Of a stretch of 64,000 bases of DNA, positions 1 to 12,029 are shown in pieces; position 1 is the stretch's first letter; each line of letters begins with the position of its first letter. Position numbers and translations under genes: made by a program. The DNA is taken from the NCBI RefSeq assembly GCF_000264905.1, contig NW_006763137.1, forward strand, positions 808,719 to 872,718. The letters run 5' to 3'. The notes under the pieces were generated by a model. It was not told the origin of the DNA and did not search any database. It saw only the letters and a program-made list of their open reading frames with translations. The DNA is from Stereum hirsutum FP-91666 SS1 (Eukaryota; Basidiomycota; Agaricomycetes; Russulales; Stereaceae).

Positions 1-340
1 CGATTGCTGCTGAGCATCGCACAAAGGACTGTCCGTCCACCCGTATCCTCTCCCTCTCCCGCTATCTGACCGACGCGTCTTATTTGCTCCACACCAACAC
101 CACACTATAATCACCTGCCAATGCGCATGCCACCGCTCTCCATCGGCTAACACATGTGCACTGAATTCTCAATCATTCAACCCCAACGTCTTTCACAACT
201 CCCTTTTCAATTTTCGTTTTCTTGGGGAAGCAGTATGATCATCTGACTGACTTTCTTCTTTTTGTGTGGACGTGCGCGCTGTTGGGTTGGGTTGTTTCGG
301 TTGTTTCGGTCGGTCGATGTACTTCTAGTATGGCGCGGAG

Positions 341-2363
341 ATGATGGAGTCCAGCGTGAAGACGATTTCGAGGCCTGTGATGGATAGATTACCCGTTAAT
401 CAACTGGACGAGTTCGCGTGCAGACAGCTCGATCGAGTGAGTCCTCTCTTCTCCTCCCCTCCCAATTATTTTCATCCCAATCATCTATACCTCCTCGTCC
501 TCGGCATAACTAATACGTCACCGACATGTCTAGCTCGGTCGATACAGCACAAACCAAAAACGAGCTTCGAGCACGGAGAGGGACAGGATGCCCGTAGACG
601 AGCAGGAGTCCACGGACGATCGGAGAGAATCCGCATGGGAATCGGGATTGCAGATCCAGATGCAGGGGGCGGGATCTTCTTCTTCGTCTTCCGCTGGTAC
701 TGAGTGGGGACGCGAAATGAGTCGCGAGCGGAGCGTGGTGAGAGAGGACGGGTATTCGGATGGTGTGTTATCTTTTCCTCCTCCTCTTCTTCCTCCGTCT
801 TCGTGTCTTCTCCCAATCGCTGACGACTGGATGCGTGATTTGTTCGACAGTGAGGACAGCGCGACCGAGTCCGAGCGGGGAGTCGCAGGAGAATATCCAC
901 CAACAGATCGCACAGCGGAGTCGATGGCAGACTATGCTTTCTGAAGCTGGTGGGCTCGGTGCGGCTGTGAGCGAGGAAAGCATGCGGAGGCTCAAATACT
1001 GTTTACAATGGCTCCAGGTGCGTCATCACACCCTTCCCTCTTTCCCTCCTTATAATCCCCCGCCTCCATTCGTCTGGCTAACACAATCATGACATGGAAC
1101 GCACAATAGTACGCCACAGCGCACATCGACGACCAAATCCTCATTCTCCGCGACTTCATGGCCTCCCTCCAACCCCCACCCGGCTCTTCCCCGCACACGC
1201 TCATAAACCCCGACGCCGTCATCTCGCCCGAACACATGCGGCAGCTGAACAATGTGAAGCGCGACGTGGTCAACACGGTAAGACAGGTGGTGGACGTGGT
1301 GTCGAAGTATGCGGGCGGGGCGTTGCCGGAGCCGGCGAGGACGAGGGTGAGGGGGTTTATTCTGCATTTGCCGCAGGCTTGGGCGAGCGCGAGTCGGGGA
1401 CAACCGCATCCGCATGTACATCCGCATGCGCATCAGCTTCAGCATGCGATACCGGAGGCGAGCGCGAGTGGGGTTGGAGGGAGGGGCGGTGGGACGAGAA
1501 GGAGCGGACGGAGGGGTGAGAGGTTGAATGGGACCGTGGGCGCAGCAGGCGGTGAGATCTCTACGGCATCCTCGTCCCGTCCTCCTTCACCCTCTGGAAC
1601 AGCATCCCCCCGCCACGGACACTCACGACAATCGAGCGGGGCAGCAGCGTCCGCCTCCTCCCATACCCATGCCCACGCCAACGCAATCCCACCGACGGCG
1701 GGAGGCGCGACACAGGCTGCACAGAGGATATTGACGTTGGCGACGGAGAGTCTGGATATGATGAGGGGTGTGACGGGCGTCGTGAAGGATAGTTTGGACA
1801 GGGCGGATGCGTGGGTTGAGAGGTTGAGGATCGTGGGGCTGCAGAGACAGGGACAGGGACAGGCCGCAGTGGTCGATATACCGAACGGGGCGACGTACCC
1901 ACGCCCTGCAAACTCAAGCATGGGCGCGGGCGTTGGTGTGGGCGCGCATAGGATGCAGGAGAGTTTCAGCGCGAGTACGAGCGTGGCGTCGAGTCCTGTC
2001 GTCGCGATGGCGGGACTTCCGGGTGTGGCTGGCATGCTGAGTCCTCTGGGGAGTGCTAGCGGGAGCGCGAGTGGTGGTGCTGGGGCTGGGGATTCGTACT
2101 TTGGGGGATCGGCGCAAGAGATGAGTAAGCTTGATTTAGGAGGGGGAGGGGCGGAGAAGAGTCCGGTGGTAGCTCATGCTCATGGACCGTCGAGAGGAGG
2201 GAAGAAGGCGATGTTTGCGGATGGGAATGAGGATACTATGAGGTCGAGGTCGAGGTCGAGGATGGGGTCGCCTGTTGTGGAGAGTAGGGTATTGGATAAG
2301 GCTGGGGACGATGACCAGGAAGGCGCAGAGGCGAAGAGGATGAAAATGGATGTTGATGAGTAG
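341..2363 (+). CDS. Opi1-like transcriptional regulator, 4 exons
   Basis: Exons 341-436, 534-762, 851-1017 and 1110-2363 join in frame to 581 residues. Family knowledge: Opi1 represses phospholipid (inositol/choline-responsive) genes in yeast; the filamentous-fungal domain is shared but the target genes may differ. Seen: an N-terminal LPVNQLDEFA stretch near residue 17; a helix ending LKYCLQWLQ at residue 164 that continues across intron 3 into YATAHIDDQILILRDF; LPEPARTRVRGFIL near residue 236; and LATESLDMMRGVTGVVKDSL near residues 370-390, followed by WVERLRIVG. The rest is Gly/Ala/Ser-rich and probably disordered, ending in an Arg-Ser run and an acidic tail. The start is the first ATG of the open exon 1; an extra upstream exon is possible. 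Confident in the family, less so in the exact 5' end. Confidence 0.8.
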
Positions 2364-3072
2364 GTAGATGGAACTGCGACGTTGGTTGTGCGCTTCGTCC
2401 TTTTCATTGTGTTGGTTAGTTTTTTTCCGATTGAATCGTAGCGCTGGTTGTAACAATCACGTTCTCCTGCTCCACTCCATTCCACTCCCCTCGTTCTTCA
2501 GTTTCTGTTCCCTGGTCCGCTTAGGGATCCCCATTTGATTTCACACCTATTTATTACATTTCCTCCTTCAATTTTCTTGCACATACACGTTCACAGTCCT
2601 TTTCTTTCTCTCTCCCCTTTCTACATGTTTGATCTCCAGTGTTTCTTGTATATATGCATCATGGTTCTTGTTGACCCAGCAGGATTTCTTCCAACATCAC
2701 TCTTGAGTCTTCGGACTCGAAGAGCGTAGCCACACTCGGTCACTACTAGAAGGACGACTCCACCATATTTGGATTTGTTTGTTTCAACCCATTTACATCT
2801 CCCGCTTCGAAGCCCTAAGATGTTAAATCAAACAAAATCGCGCAATGGGCGAGAAACCGCGGCTCTGACGAGCCCGCAAAGGATGCCATGAGGACAAGGC
2901 GGGACTGAGGCCCGAAGAAGAAAAGAAACACAACAAGTTACATTGTGGACCAAATCAGGGCGAACCGGTAGAGGCCGGGCAGGTTCGAACTTCTTGTTCC
3001 TACGCCACAACGTCAAGACACGAACGTGACGCGACGAGACACACCTTTCTTGTCCCACAACCTCCACCAGTC
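2364..3072. other. Intergenic: Opi1-like 3' side and MYND gene promoter
   Basis: A 709 bp gap between two genes on the same strand. It is pyrimidine-rich on the plus strand just after the stop and more balanced before the next ATG. I see no further gene, RNA or repeat. Confidence 0.5.
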
Positions 3073-4177
3073 ATGGCCACCGAACCCCCTCTCGATATCG
3101 GTCCTGTGCTTGAAAGAGTCAAAGCCAACATGATGCCTTTTACCAACGATCTCACGATCAGACGTGAATGCTTCCACGCTTGCCACAAGTGCAACAAACA
3201 CATTCGAGAAAGTCATCCCAGCGGACCTGTCCTCGCGAAATATGGGTATCCGAGGGAACCTACAGCATGCCCTCCCTTTCTGGACTTGGGAGCAAATCTA
3301 CGTCGGTGCAAATCTTGCGGGCTTGCCTACTATTGCGTACGTCTAGTTCCCAATTTCCAATTTATGTCCAGTGCCACCCATTGTGTTGCACACCACACAT
3401 ATAAGAGGTATGTAGCTGCCGCTGAAATAGTGATTCATTTGTTCAATAGAGTAAAGAGTGCCAGAAACAAGACTGGTCAGCACACAAGTTCCTCTGCCGT
3501 GGCTCTGCGGCAGAAAACAGGGACTTGCTCGAAAATCACGGAAAAGAAATGGTCGAGCGCAACATCTCATTCAAGAAGTTCTGCGACCGGAATAGGATCA
3601 CGCTCAACTACATCGGCATGCTCGCCTTGCGAAACGGAGCGCCAGGGAGTCTAGTCGGTAATATGTTTCCACTTATGAACCAATCTTTGTAACTCGATCC
3701 GATGTCTCTGCGTGTTGAACAGGTACCCATGCCTTCGTCGTAATACTCGACACCACTATTGAAGGCGCCGATTCAACCTCCGCCATTGCAACATCTTCTT
3801 CACAGTCTCCGAAGCGGCCCATATTCCATCACAAGCTCCGTAGCGCAGGCCCCGTACCGATCGACTTAGCCTTCGAGAAATACATGCCATGGCATGACGA
3901 GGAAGGTCGCACCGTCCTCAAGAACATCGGGCTAATCAATATCCTCGCAGAGCGTGATTTCCAGGTTCTTCAGGTTCTTATCGTCGACGATGGTCTTCCA
4001 CCACCCGCGTCGACTCAACTTCGTCCTGCCTCGATCAAACCAGAATTCACGGCTCGCTCGCGTCGCGAGTTTCTCGAGGAAGGGGTTTGGCGGACTATAT
4101 CGGAAAGTATGATCAATGCAGATGATGAACGCGCTGGAGAAGCGAAGACAGGAGGACGCGAAGTCGATGGCTTTTGA
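3073..4177 (+). CDS. MYND-type zinc finger protein, 3 exons
   Basis: Exons 3073-3336, 3450-3657 and 3723-4177 join in frame to 308 residues. The zinc finger is split by intron 1: CKSCGLAYYC (residues 79-88) ends exon 1, and SKECQKQDWSAHKFLC (89-104) opens exon 2. Together these give the Cys-rich MYND pattern with its terminal His/Cys. A further Cys pair lies upstream (HACHKC). MYND fingers usually mediate protein-protein contacts; mushrooms carry large families of such proteins of unknown role. After the finger come FKKFCDRNRITLNYIGMLAL and a C-terminal part with no fold I recognise. The C-terminus is uncertain: near 4116 another frame also looks helical (NALEKRRQEDA), so an unrecognised short intron or a frameshift could change the last 30 residues. 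Confidence 0.75.
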
Positions 4178-5336
4178 TGGTACGTTTGTACTTCACACTG
4201 GTCCCCGTGGCGTAGGGCTGATAGCGGTACCTAGTGCTCTTTCCGTTATTATTTGCTATGTTACGACCATGATCATTCGCAGGTTTAAAACATACTGTAT
4301 CACTATCCCTCGTATCGCTGTCCTTTCGCTGTCGCTGTTTTCTTGACGCGCACTTCTGTATATATACGAACGACCACCAAGGCTGAACATTTTGATAATT
4401 CACGGTACGACGAGACTATCTGCAAGAGTGCTCAGCTGTTACACCATGATGAACCGTGGTGTAAGTGAATTACTTCCTTCCCCGGTAGATAGTCGTTATC
4501 CAAGGAAGTTATGTAAGGCGTGGAGTCCTGACCTCTTGCTTTCTCCCTGGGACAGAATGGAAAGAAAGAAAAAAGAAAAAATTGAATATGGTCCACCCCC
4601 TTTACACTCAGCAGCACAGGAGGGAGACCCCCGGAAGGTCTGTGAGGAATGGAGGGTTGAGGCGCGATAGTGCTAGTGTAGCATATCATTTCTGGGAACA
4701 GACCCAATCAAATCTGATATCCGGAAAGGAGCAAAGTGTGGCCACGAAAGGCAACCTCTTGTGCATCTGAAATATTAACAATTGCCTTGACATTGTGACA
4801 TCCCATTGGCCTCTCGGGCAGTAAGAAATTAAAATAAAACCTCTTACATCACGAGGAAAAAATCTCCATCAAGCTGAGTGACCGAGGACGCTCACGTCCA
4901 CGTTAGAGCAGCTTTCATAGCATATCGTCGAGACGTCGGGACGACCAGCACTGGCAGCCGTGATACACCAAAAGTTGCGAGCTTGCGTGATTGGTATATT
5001 TGGGCTTTTCGAGCCCGAGTCGCCAGATGATGGGCCATATGCAAAGACGAGACGAGCAGATCATGGTGTAGACCGCACAAGGATTATCGCTCAAAGACTA
5101 GGGAAACATGCATGTTAGAATTTCCGTAGCGCCAGCTTCACCGGAGAACACCTGAAGATCTTCCATGCGCCACAACAGTTGTCGACTTCAATACAGAGGC
5201 ATCCCATCAAGACAAACCACCATGATATTTTATGCAGGGAAAAGGAGCATGCGGGCCATATGTGGAAGCATGTGCGTCATATTGCTGTATGTAGAGCCGA
5301 AAGGAGGAGGGTGAAGAGTACAAGGTGATCGGGTGA
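4178..5336. other. Convergent intergenic region
   Basis: Stretch of 1.16 kb between the MYND gene (+) and eL33 (-), holding both 3' ends. The short ORFs here (for example 4392-4670) have no family motif and no supporting splice pattern. I see no RNA gene or repeat. Confidence 0.5.
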
Positions 5337-6124
5337 TCAGATGTTCGAAGGGTAAAGCATCTGTTTGAACGAACGTATGCCGGTTAGAATATATCATGAG
5401 CACGATGCAAAGATACGGGGATGGAGGTGGAGGTGTATGTCCGTTGAAAATTGCACGGTGGGGGGATATGCAGGGAGAGAATAAGAGAGCGGAACGTACG
5501 ATGCGGACGGAGGCACCGAATGCGTGTGGTGGGATGTTTGACCTGAATTTTGACTTAACAGCACCGCTGTTGCCGTGAGAGCGGGTGACGCGGCTGGAGA
5601 CGTGTAAACCACAACTCGTCAGTTATATGTCCTACATATACGAACGGTTGTGACGAAGAGACGTACCCCCAGATGACGCGGACCTTGGAACCCTGGATCT
5701 CCTTCTTCGCGCGGTAAACGTAGGCAACACGCTACGAGGGAACTCATTAAGTATGGTGAACCTGATATACGATGCGAGCAGGTGAACAGACCTTTCCGAG
5801 ATAGAACTGAGCCTCCTCCTTGTTGGAAACACCCTCAATCTGGAGAAGGGAAGTGTTGGGACGGGTGTTGCGCTTGCCGCGCTTGTGGCCGAGGATACGC
5901 CCTTTGCTGTAGAGTCTGTATTCGCCAGAACACCGTCAGCGCCGTCGTCGCCAGAGTCGAAGTCCAAAATCCAAGTCCTGTCCCCATATCCCCAGTCCAG
6001 CCAAAGAGTCATCCGCCTACGCGCGCTGCCATCCATTCCCTCCCCACCGCAATCCATCTCCTAACGTTCCGCAATCCACCCCAGCAACATAACAGAAAGC
6101 GTCTGCTCACCTTGTAGATCCCAT
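5337..6124 (-). CDS. 60S ribosomal protein eL33 (L35a), 5 exons
   Basis: Minus-strand exons 6124-6111, 5915-5792, 5731-5667, 5593-5500 and 5360-5337 join to exactly 106 residues; the yeast protein has about 107. The protein is a structural component of the large ribosomal subunit. Diagnostic stretches are [17 protein letters not shown] at the start, [41 protein letters not shown], then [20 protein letters not shown], ending MLYPSNI. The first coding exon is only 14 nt (MGST plus two bases of an Arg codon) and the last only 24 nt. Both are fixed by the highly conserved sequence, GT-AG borders and phase. The start ATG at 6124 is forced by the need to supply the Arg of RLYSKG. Shares an upstream region with ArgJ. 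Identification is very secure. Confidence 0.95.
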
Positions 6125-6641
6125 TTTACCTCTCTTCCGTTGGCGTCGTCGTCGGTGTCGGTCTTGATGAGTTGGGCTTTGCGGCGGCGGGCGGCAGCCG
6201 GACGGACGGTACGATCAGCCACTTTCGGTCACGTGGCGCACTCGTCCATATTTGAACGCGTTTTGGGCCACACTTTGGTTTTCTCTTCATGCCATCGATG
6301 CAGTTCAGAGCTGCACTCTAGCGTCGTTTCTTTCACGAAATCCTTTCGGCGCACCCAGAGTAACGGAGCGATGGCAGAGTAAAGAGGGATTATTTCGATT
6401 TTCTCTCATCTATTCCTTTGGTGTTGGTCGTGTTTTGTCCCTCATGGGCCGATTCGTGACTCGTGCGCTTGTTCAAGTTCTGTAACTTACGCTCAAATTT
6501 CGAGTCAAGCGCCCCGCTGAAGGAAATACATCTTCTTTACTTATTTTTTCAGCGCGTGTATCGTTCGACATTTTCGTTATTGGTTTCAGCAGTAAACATA
6601 TAACAGGAAATCAACTCTAACTGATCTTGCCAGCTGCAGCC
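6125..6641. promoter_or_regulatory. Divergent promoter region eL33 / ArgJ
   Basis: A 517 bp region between the start codons of two divergent genes. It must hold both promoters unless either has a non-coding 5' exon. I see no clear TATA box or known operator; short open frames across it have no family motif. Confidence 0.5.
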
Positions 6642-8288
6642 ATGGTCGTCGCCCGTCCGAGCTCGCGCCATCTCCCCTCGATCTGGAAGCGTCTCTCGTC
6701 TACGACAACTTTCACCGCAAAAGCCATCCCTTCGAAGTCGCATCTTCACCAGCCGATTCCTGACTCCCATTTCCCCAAGGGTTACGCGCTCACAGGCCTC
6801 CATTGCGGCGTCAAAAAAGACCCATCTGCGCCCGACCTTGCCGTCCTCCTCTCCACCTCCCCAAATTCTACTGCCTCAGCCGTATGCACGACCATAAACG
6901 CCTTCAAAGCCGCTCCAGTCCTCGTCACGAAGGACGTGCAGGAGAAAACGGCAGGCAGGGCTCGGGCTTTAGTCGTTAACAGCGGCTGCGCCAATGCTGT
7001 TACGGGCACGAAAGGCATGGAGGACGCCTGGGCGATGATGCGCGCGACCGATGCTCTCCTCGACCATCCTCAATCCAGAGAAAGCTCGAGCGAAAAGCCA
7101 GGCGAGACCCTGGTCATGAGCACAGGTGTCATCGGTCAACTCCTCCCCATCTCTAAAATCCTCGCAGGCATCAATGCCTCTCGCTCTACCCTCGGTTCGG
7201 CATTCTCGTCTTGGGAACTCTTCGCTAGGGGATTCATGACGACCGATACGTTCACGAAACTTCGGGCGAGGACGTTCAGTATCAAAGGCCGAGAGTATCG
7301 GATGGCTGGCGTTGACAAGGGCGCGGGTATGATTCATCCTAACATGGGTCCCGTAGGACCCCCGCATGCGACGTTGCTTGGATGTATCGTGACCGACGCG
7401 CCTGTGTCTCCTTCGTCGTTGTCGAAGGCGTTGACGTACGCGGTGGAGAGGAGCTTCAACTCTATCAGCGTGGACGGCGACATGTCGACGAATGACACGA
7501 TTGTGGCGTTCGCGAACGGTGCGGCGGTCGAGAAGGGAGATGTGGCAGCTGTGGAGATCGACGAGGCGAAAGACGAAGAGGCGTATATTGGGTTCAGGGA
7601 TGAGCTTACGGGCTTCGCACAGGATTTGGCGAAGTTGGTGGTTAGGGATGGTGAAGGTGCCACCAAGTTTGTTACCGTCTCTGTCGAGGTATGTCTGCCT
7701 CCTCTTCCTTCTGTCGAGGAAATTTTATTCACTCAACGTCGGCGTTTCCTACAGGGCGCAGCCACCTACTCCGATGCCCACAAGATTGCTTCCCGCATCT
7801 CGACCTCCGCACTCGTGAAAACTGCCTTGTACGGCGAAGACGCAAAGTAAACCTCTCCCATCCCTCTCGCTCTCCACTCCGTGCTGATCATAAACATTGC
7901 CTCTCCTCGAAAATCACCAGCTGGGGCCGCATCCTCGCCGCCACCGGCTCCCTCCCCCTCTCCACTCCTCTCAACCCATCCGCCGTCTCAGTCTCCTTCA
8001 TCCCCGTCCCTCCTTCCGCCCCAACCTCGACCTTCAATTTTACCCCACTCGCCCTTCTGGTCAACGGCGAACCGGAGAACGTCGACGAGGAGAGAGCAAA
8101 GGAGATCGTGAGCCAGGGTGATCTGGAGATTAGGGTTGAGTTGGGGATGGGGAAGGAGAGCGCGAAGTATTGGACTTGTGATTTCAGTTATGTGCGTGTT
8201 GCCTTTTCTTTCTTCCTCCAGGAGGTGGTTCTGATTGCGACATCTTATACAGGAATACGTGCGCATCAACGGTGATTACCGCTCATGA
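6642..8288 (+). CDS. argJ: Arginine biosynthesis bifunctional protein ArgJ (ornithine acetyltransferase / N-acetylglutamate synthase), 4 exons
   Basis: Exons 6642-7688, 7755-7846, 7921-8191 and 8253-8288 give 481 residues. ArgJ moves the acetyl group from N-acetylornithine to glutamate in the cyclic arginine pathway, in the mitochondrial matrix. The Arg/Ser/Thr-rich first 30 residues look like a mitochondrial presequence. Seen: VVNSGCANAVTG, VMSTGVIGQLLPI, KGAGMIHPNM, then ATLLG whose Thr (residue 244) is the expected self-cleavage site and nucleophile; SVDGDMSTNDT; the C-terminal LVKTALYGED-NWGRILAATG, interrupted by intron 2; and the end EYVRINGDYRS. Between PNM and ATLLG there is a short insertion (GPVGPPH), which I believe is common in basidiomycetes. 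The ATG at 6642 is in good context (GCCATGG). Confidence 0.93.
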
Positions 8289-8993
8289 TGCGCGCGACAC
8301 CACGACCCGACTGTGCTTGTTGTTGTCCCAGTCATGGATCCTCGCGCCAAGTATTATAGACGACCTGCGCTGGACTGGCTATTAGGGGAACATGCTGATA
8401 CTCTGTATTGTTGGTGGGCTAACAAAACGCGTACCGTGTAGCTATGTAGAATGACTTTTGAATGAAAAAATGGGTTGCGCATGGATTGAATTGGATATGA
8501 TGGGATGAGGGAATGTTATGGTATGATATGGATGGGATTCAGAAAGAAGGAGAGATATGAGCAACGACGAGAGCGATAGTGCCTATTCCACAAAACTCAG
8601 GACGAAAGATCAAAAACAAAAAAACAAAAGCTCGAAAGAAAACCATAATGTACGAACGAAACTCCCTGATGACCATGACCATCCATTACTTCCATCTGTG
8701 AGTAAGGCAATTTCATGCGTCGATGATCGAGACCGAGGGAAGTTCGAGAAACCAACCAAATATGTAGACGATGAATGCGAATAAAGATAGGTATATCATA
8801 TCGGAGGGAAGAAAGAAAGCTTCCCAAACGCGAGTCCCTTCCACAACCTTTAGCCCCTTTCCCGCCACGCCGCGCCACATTTTGGACTGGGACAAACTTG
8901 CGCCACACTCCTTCCTTGGGCCACATCGCCGAACAACCAGATCGAGCACCCCTTGCTGCCAACCTCCAGCGCAAAAGGTGAAGAGCTTGAAGA
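8289..8993. other. Convergent intergenic region
   Basis: 3' sides of ArgJ (+) and the Lys-rich gene (-). It is AT-richer than the genes and carries polypurine runs; I see no independent gene. Confidence 0.5.
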
Positions 8994-10415
8994 CTACTTC
9001 CTGGTCTTCGCCTGCTCCGCCATCTTCGCCCTCTCCACCTCCCGCTTGTGCTTCGCCAACACCTCCAACCTCTCCTTCTCCGCGTCCAACTTCGCCTGTT
9101 TCTGAGCATCGCGCTTCGCCGCGTTCTGCCGTTGTTTCTTTGACATTTCTCCTGAGCTCGACATCCCGCCACCGCCTCCACCGGAGGAGGTTTGACGGCC
9201 TGTTGCGCTGAGTTCTGATGGTGGGAAGCGTACGAGACAAAAGTTATTAGCGTCGTGTGCAGAGGTCCAGAGAGGGAGAAAATCGGAGGAAATTCAAACG
9301 TACTTGAACGCGACTTGCCCTTGACGACTCCCCAGCCACCCTCATCGTCCTCTCCAGAGGCATCGTTATGGCTATCCACCTGCACACCTTCGTAGTCGTC
9401 CCAGCTGAATCCCTTCGCTGGTTGTTCGCCTGGTGCAGGACGAACCTTGAGGACACTGGGAGGCTCAGGGCCGACATCTGAGGCACTAAATAGTCCACAG
9501 AGAATCAGTACAGTTAAGACGAGAGAGCGTTATGCGGAGGAACAAATGGACGTACTCTTCACCAGACTGGCTCTCTGCTTCGTCCTCGACGGACGACCCA
9601 CCCGTGCCAGTGACCGACGTCGTAATGCCCGCATCACTGGCACTCATCGTCCTCGCGCTCGCAGTCAAGTCCTTCCCCTGTCCACCCGTCTCCGCGCCAC
9701 TCTCACCTCCGGTTACACTGCCAGCGGCGACGTTACGCTTCTTGCCCTTGCCGCGTGACTCGACACGGGTCCAGCGCTCCTCTTCAGGAGGTACGAGATG
9801 GGTAGCGAAGGCGGAAGGAGAAGGAGCCTTTTGCTGGGTCTGTGAGGAAGTGGTGGTGGCGGTAGTGGGCTGAGGAGTGGCTGTGCCCTCTGCCTTGGCC
9901 TTCTTCGACTTCTTGGATTTGGATTTCGAGGCCTTCGTAGCGGACGGTGCTGGTGCAGGCTCTGGGATAGGCGTTGCGTCCACCTCCGAATCATCCTCCG
10001 ACGCCGTCTCGATGAACGCCCTCGGCTGACCCACCGGAGCCGTGCTCACATCCTTCTTTGCCTTCTTACCCTTCTTCTTCTTCCTCTTCTCAGGTCCAGC
10101 GCTCGAAGCAGGCCCTGATTCCTCCGCTGTTGACGCTGTTCCGAAGTCGCCAGGGATGACGGCCGGGAACGGAACGACGACGGGCCCACTGCCAGCTACC
10201 GCGTCCTTCTCCGCTTCTGAAGCAGCGAGGTCTTGGGATTTACCACCTTTACGCTTCGAAGTTTTCGGTTTCGGTTTTGATTTGTTGGAGGTGGTAGAGG
10301 GTTGGGAGTGAGCATTGTGGTAGAGGACGTAGCCGCCTGCGGCTGCAGCGGCGACGACGACGGCCGTAAGAATAGACTCCGTAGACGCGATAGTGTTACT
10401 ATGAGATGATCCCAT
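8994..10415 (-). CDS. Lys-rich protein with one N-terminal membrane segment, 3 exons
   Basis: Minus-strand exons 10415-9556, 9485-9304 and 9214-8994 close in frame to 420 residues. I do not recognise a named family. Residues 14-33 ([20 protein letters not shown]) form a single hydrophobic segment after a short polar start, so it is probably an anchor. Then follow basic stretches (KPKPKTSKRKGGKSQ, KRKKKKGKKAKK, KSKSKKSKKAKA) in Ala/Pro/Thr-rich disorder. Exon 2 has an acidic/aromatic patch, FSWDDYEGV and GGWGVV. Exon 3 is a charged helix, SKKQRQNAAKRDAQKQAK through EVLAKHKREVERAKM, probably a coiled coil. The make-up recalls ER ribosome-binding proteins, but that is only a resemblance. Frame closure across two introns supports a real gene. 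Confidence 0.7.
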
Positions 10416-12029
10416 CCTGAATGTCTTTTTGATAACCTAGATGCGGTAATAGACGAAGAACGTGGACTAATGCCTGCGCGAGTATTGGTGGTGTCGGGTG
10501 AACGTGAGCGTTGGCAAGGAAAGAATGTGGGGGGCTATTGAGCGCTCAGAAATAAAGCACTATAATAAACGGTGGGATATCTGGGTGGTGTGACGGTGAT
10601 GAGCTGGACGACTGCGAAAGTCTGAGAACGGCAGAGGGTGCACAAGGTCGTTGGAGAGGCCACAGGTGCCGGACCGCGCTCAGTTGGGCTCGTTGCTGGC
10701 AGTATGAACGCGTAAACAACCGTAAATAACGCGACTCAGCTGGCGCACGATTCGGCCAAGTTCGGCCTTTTCTTGTGTCGAGCCACGACATCCAAGTCTT
10801 CAAAAGTTCTCGCTGCTAGCAGGCTAACGCTCTCTTTTGTCGTTATACTGCGAAGAGTCAAGGTGATCTGTTAGCTGAACGCCCATTGGTATGTTAGATT
10901 GTCTTTATCGTCCGGAACCCCGTCGCCATCTTCGTCTTCGTCTCCTTAGACCATCCGATACGTCCGCCATATAGGCTATGTGTGGGAATCAGCTCTGCAT
11001 CTCCTAAAGGGCGACATTCTCAGCCACGAACAAAAGTTTCAGAATCTGCCGCCAGCCACCAACCCTGTTTTCGTCTCGTCTCCATTCCTATGGTGGGCTT
11101 CTGTACACGGTGATCACTGGCTCACTGCTTTTCTTGTGTTCTTCTGCTGGTGTGTGCTCATGGAACCGGGAACTTCGTACGGCACCAATCCCGTTGAAGC
11201 TTGGGCATACCTCTCGAAGTAATACTGCTGCCAGGTCATCTGAAACGCCAGACCTGGTTTTATGGGCGGGTAAATGGGCAGGCACTCCTCCTTGTGGTCC
11301 TCCCCGAAGGACCTTGCGTCACGGATCATTTTTCTGACTGTCTAAACCTTGCCTTGTGTACTGCGGTTTTAACATCTCGCTGTGCTCGAAGGAAATTTAC
11401 TGTTTCCTGACGGCGAGGCTCAAGATAGCCACGTACACACTCGTAAAACGCCCTTGCAATCATGCAGCATTACCTTCATCTCCGTTCACTGCTGGTCGGC
11501 TACGCGTTTCACGTTGCTGGAACCTGTCAAATATCCAGTAGGCGGAGGAGGACTGCTGTTCCGATATGACTGTATGCATCGATTAGATAGCTTATGTCCC
11601 AGGGCCACAAAGGCGCCCTTACCCGAGTCCCCATAAGAACTGAATTTTCGAAGAAACACCTCACTCTTGACCTCTTCGTGACGCACATTTGACGCAAGGA
11701 AGTCACCGTTTTACATATTGACCGATTGGGTTTTTTTCGCACAGGACGGACTCTGAGCAAAGAAGGTTCGGTGGAGACCCTGTTCCATCAATTCGTCTCG
11801 GCACGTTGGGGCAACGCGACTTCAGTGATGGGATATAAAGGCCGCTTCTTCGTCTCGTTTCCGACGCTTTTCCTTGCGCGAGCCTTTGCTTTGCCCTGAT
11901 CGTGCTCTCGGATCTAATTCTCACTTGTCTACATCGGTGAGCAAAGTGTCGTTACATCGCTTCGAAGACTTCGTGGTACTGATAAAGTCGGGGCACTCTC
12001 ATCTAGGAACTCTATAGTCTATCGCAAAA
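10416..12029. other. Divergent intergenic region, 1.6 kb
   Basis: Upstream sides of the Lys-rich gene (-) and the F-box gene (+). Several ORFs of 60-85 codons occur on both strands but overlap each other and show no motif. Nothing else supported. Confidence 0.45.

Noticed and set aside
1439..2035. 198-codon antisense frame inside the Opi1-like gene
   Set aside because: It mirrors the GC-rich low-complexity exon 4 on the other strand, which is clearly coding by motif and splice phase.
3073..3654. 193-codon read-through frame of the MYND gene exon 1
   Set aside because: Reading through the intron destroys the Cys pattern; splicing at 3336/3450 restores SKECQKQDW.
8597..9385. 262-codon minus-strand frame overlapping the Lys-rich gene
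   Set aside because: Overlapping alternative frame that is Arg-rich in place of the regular charged helix; the spliced frame ending at 8994 closes with matching phases.
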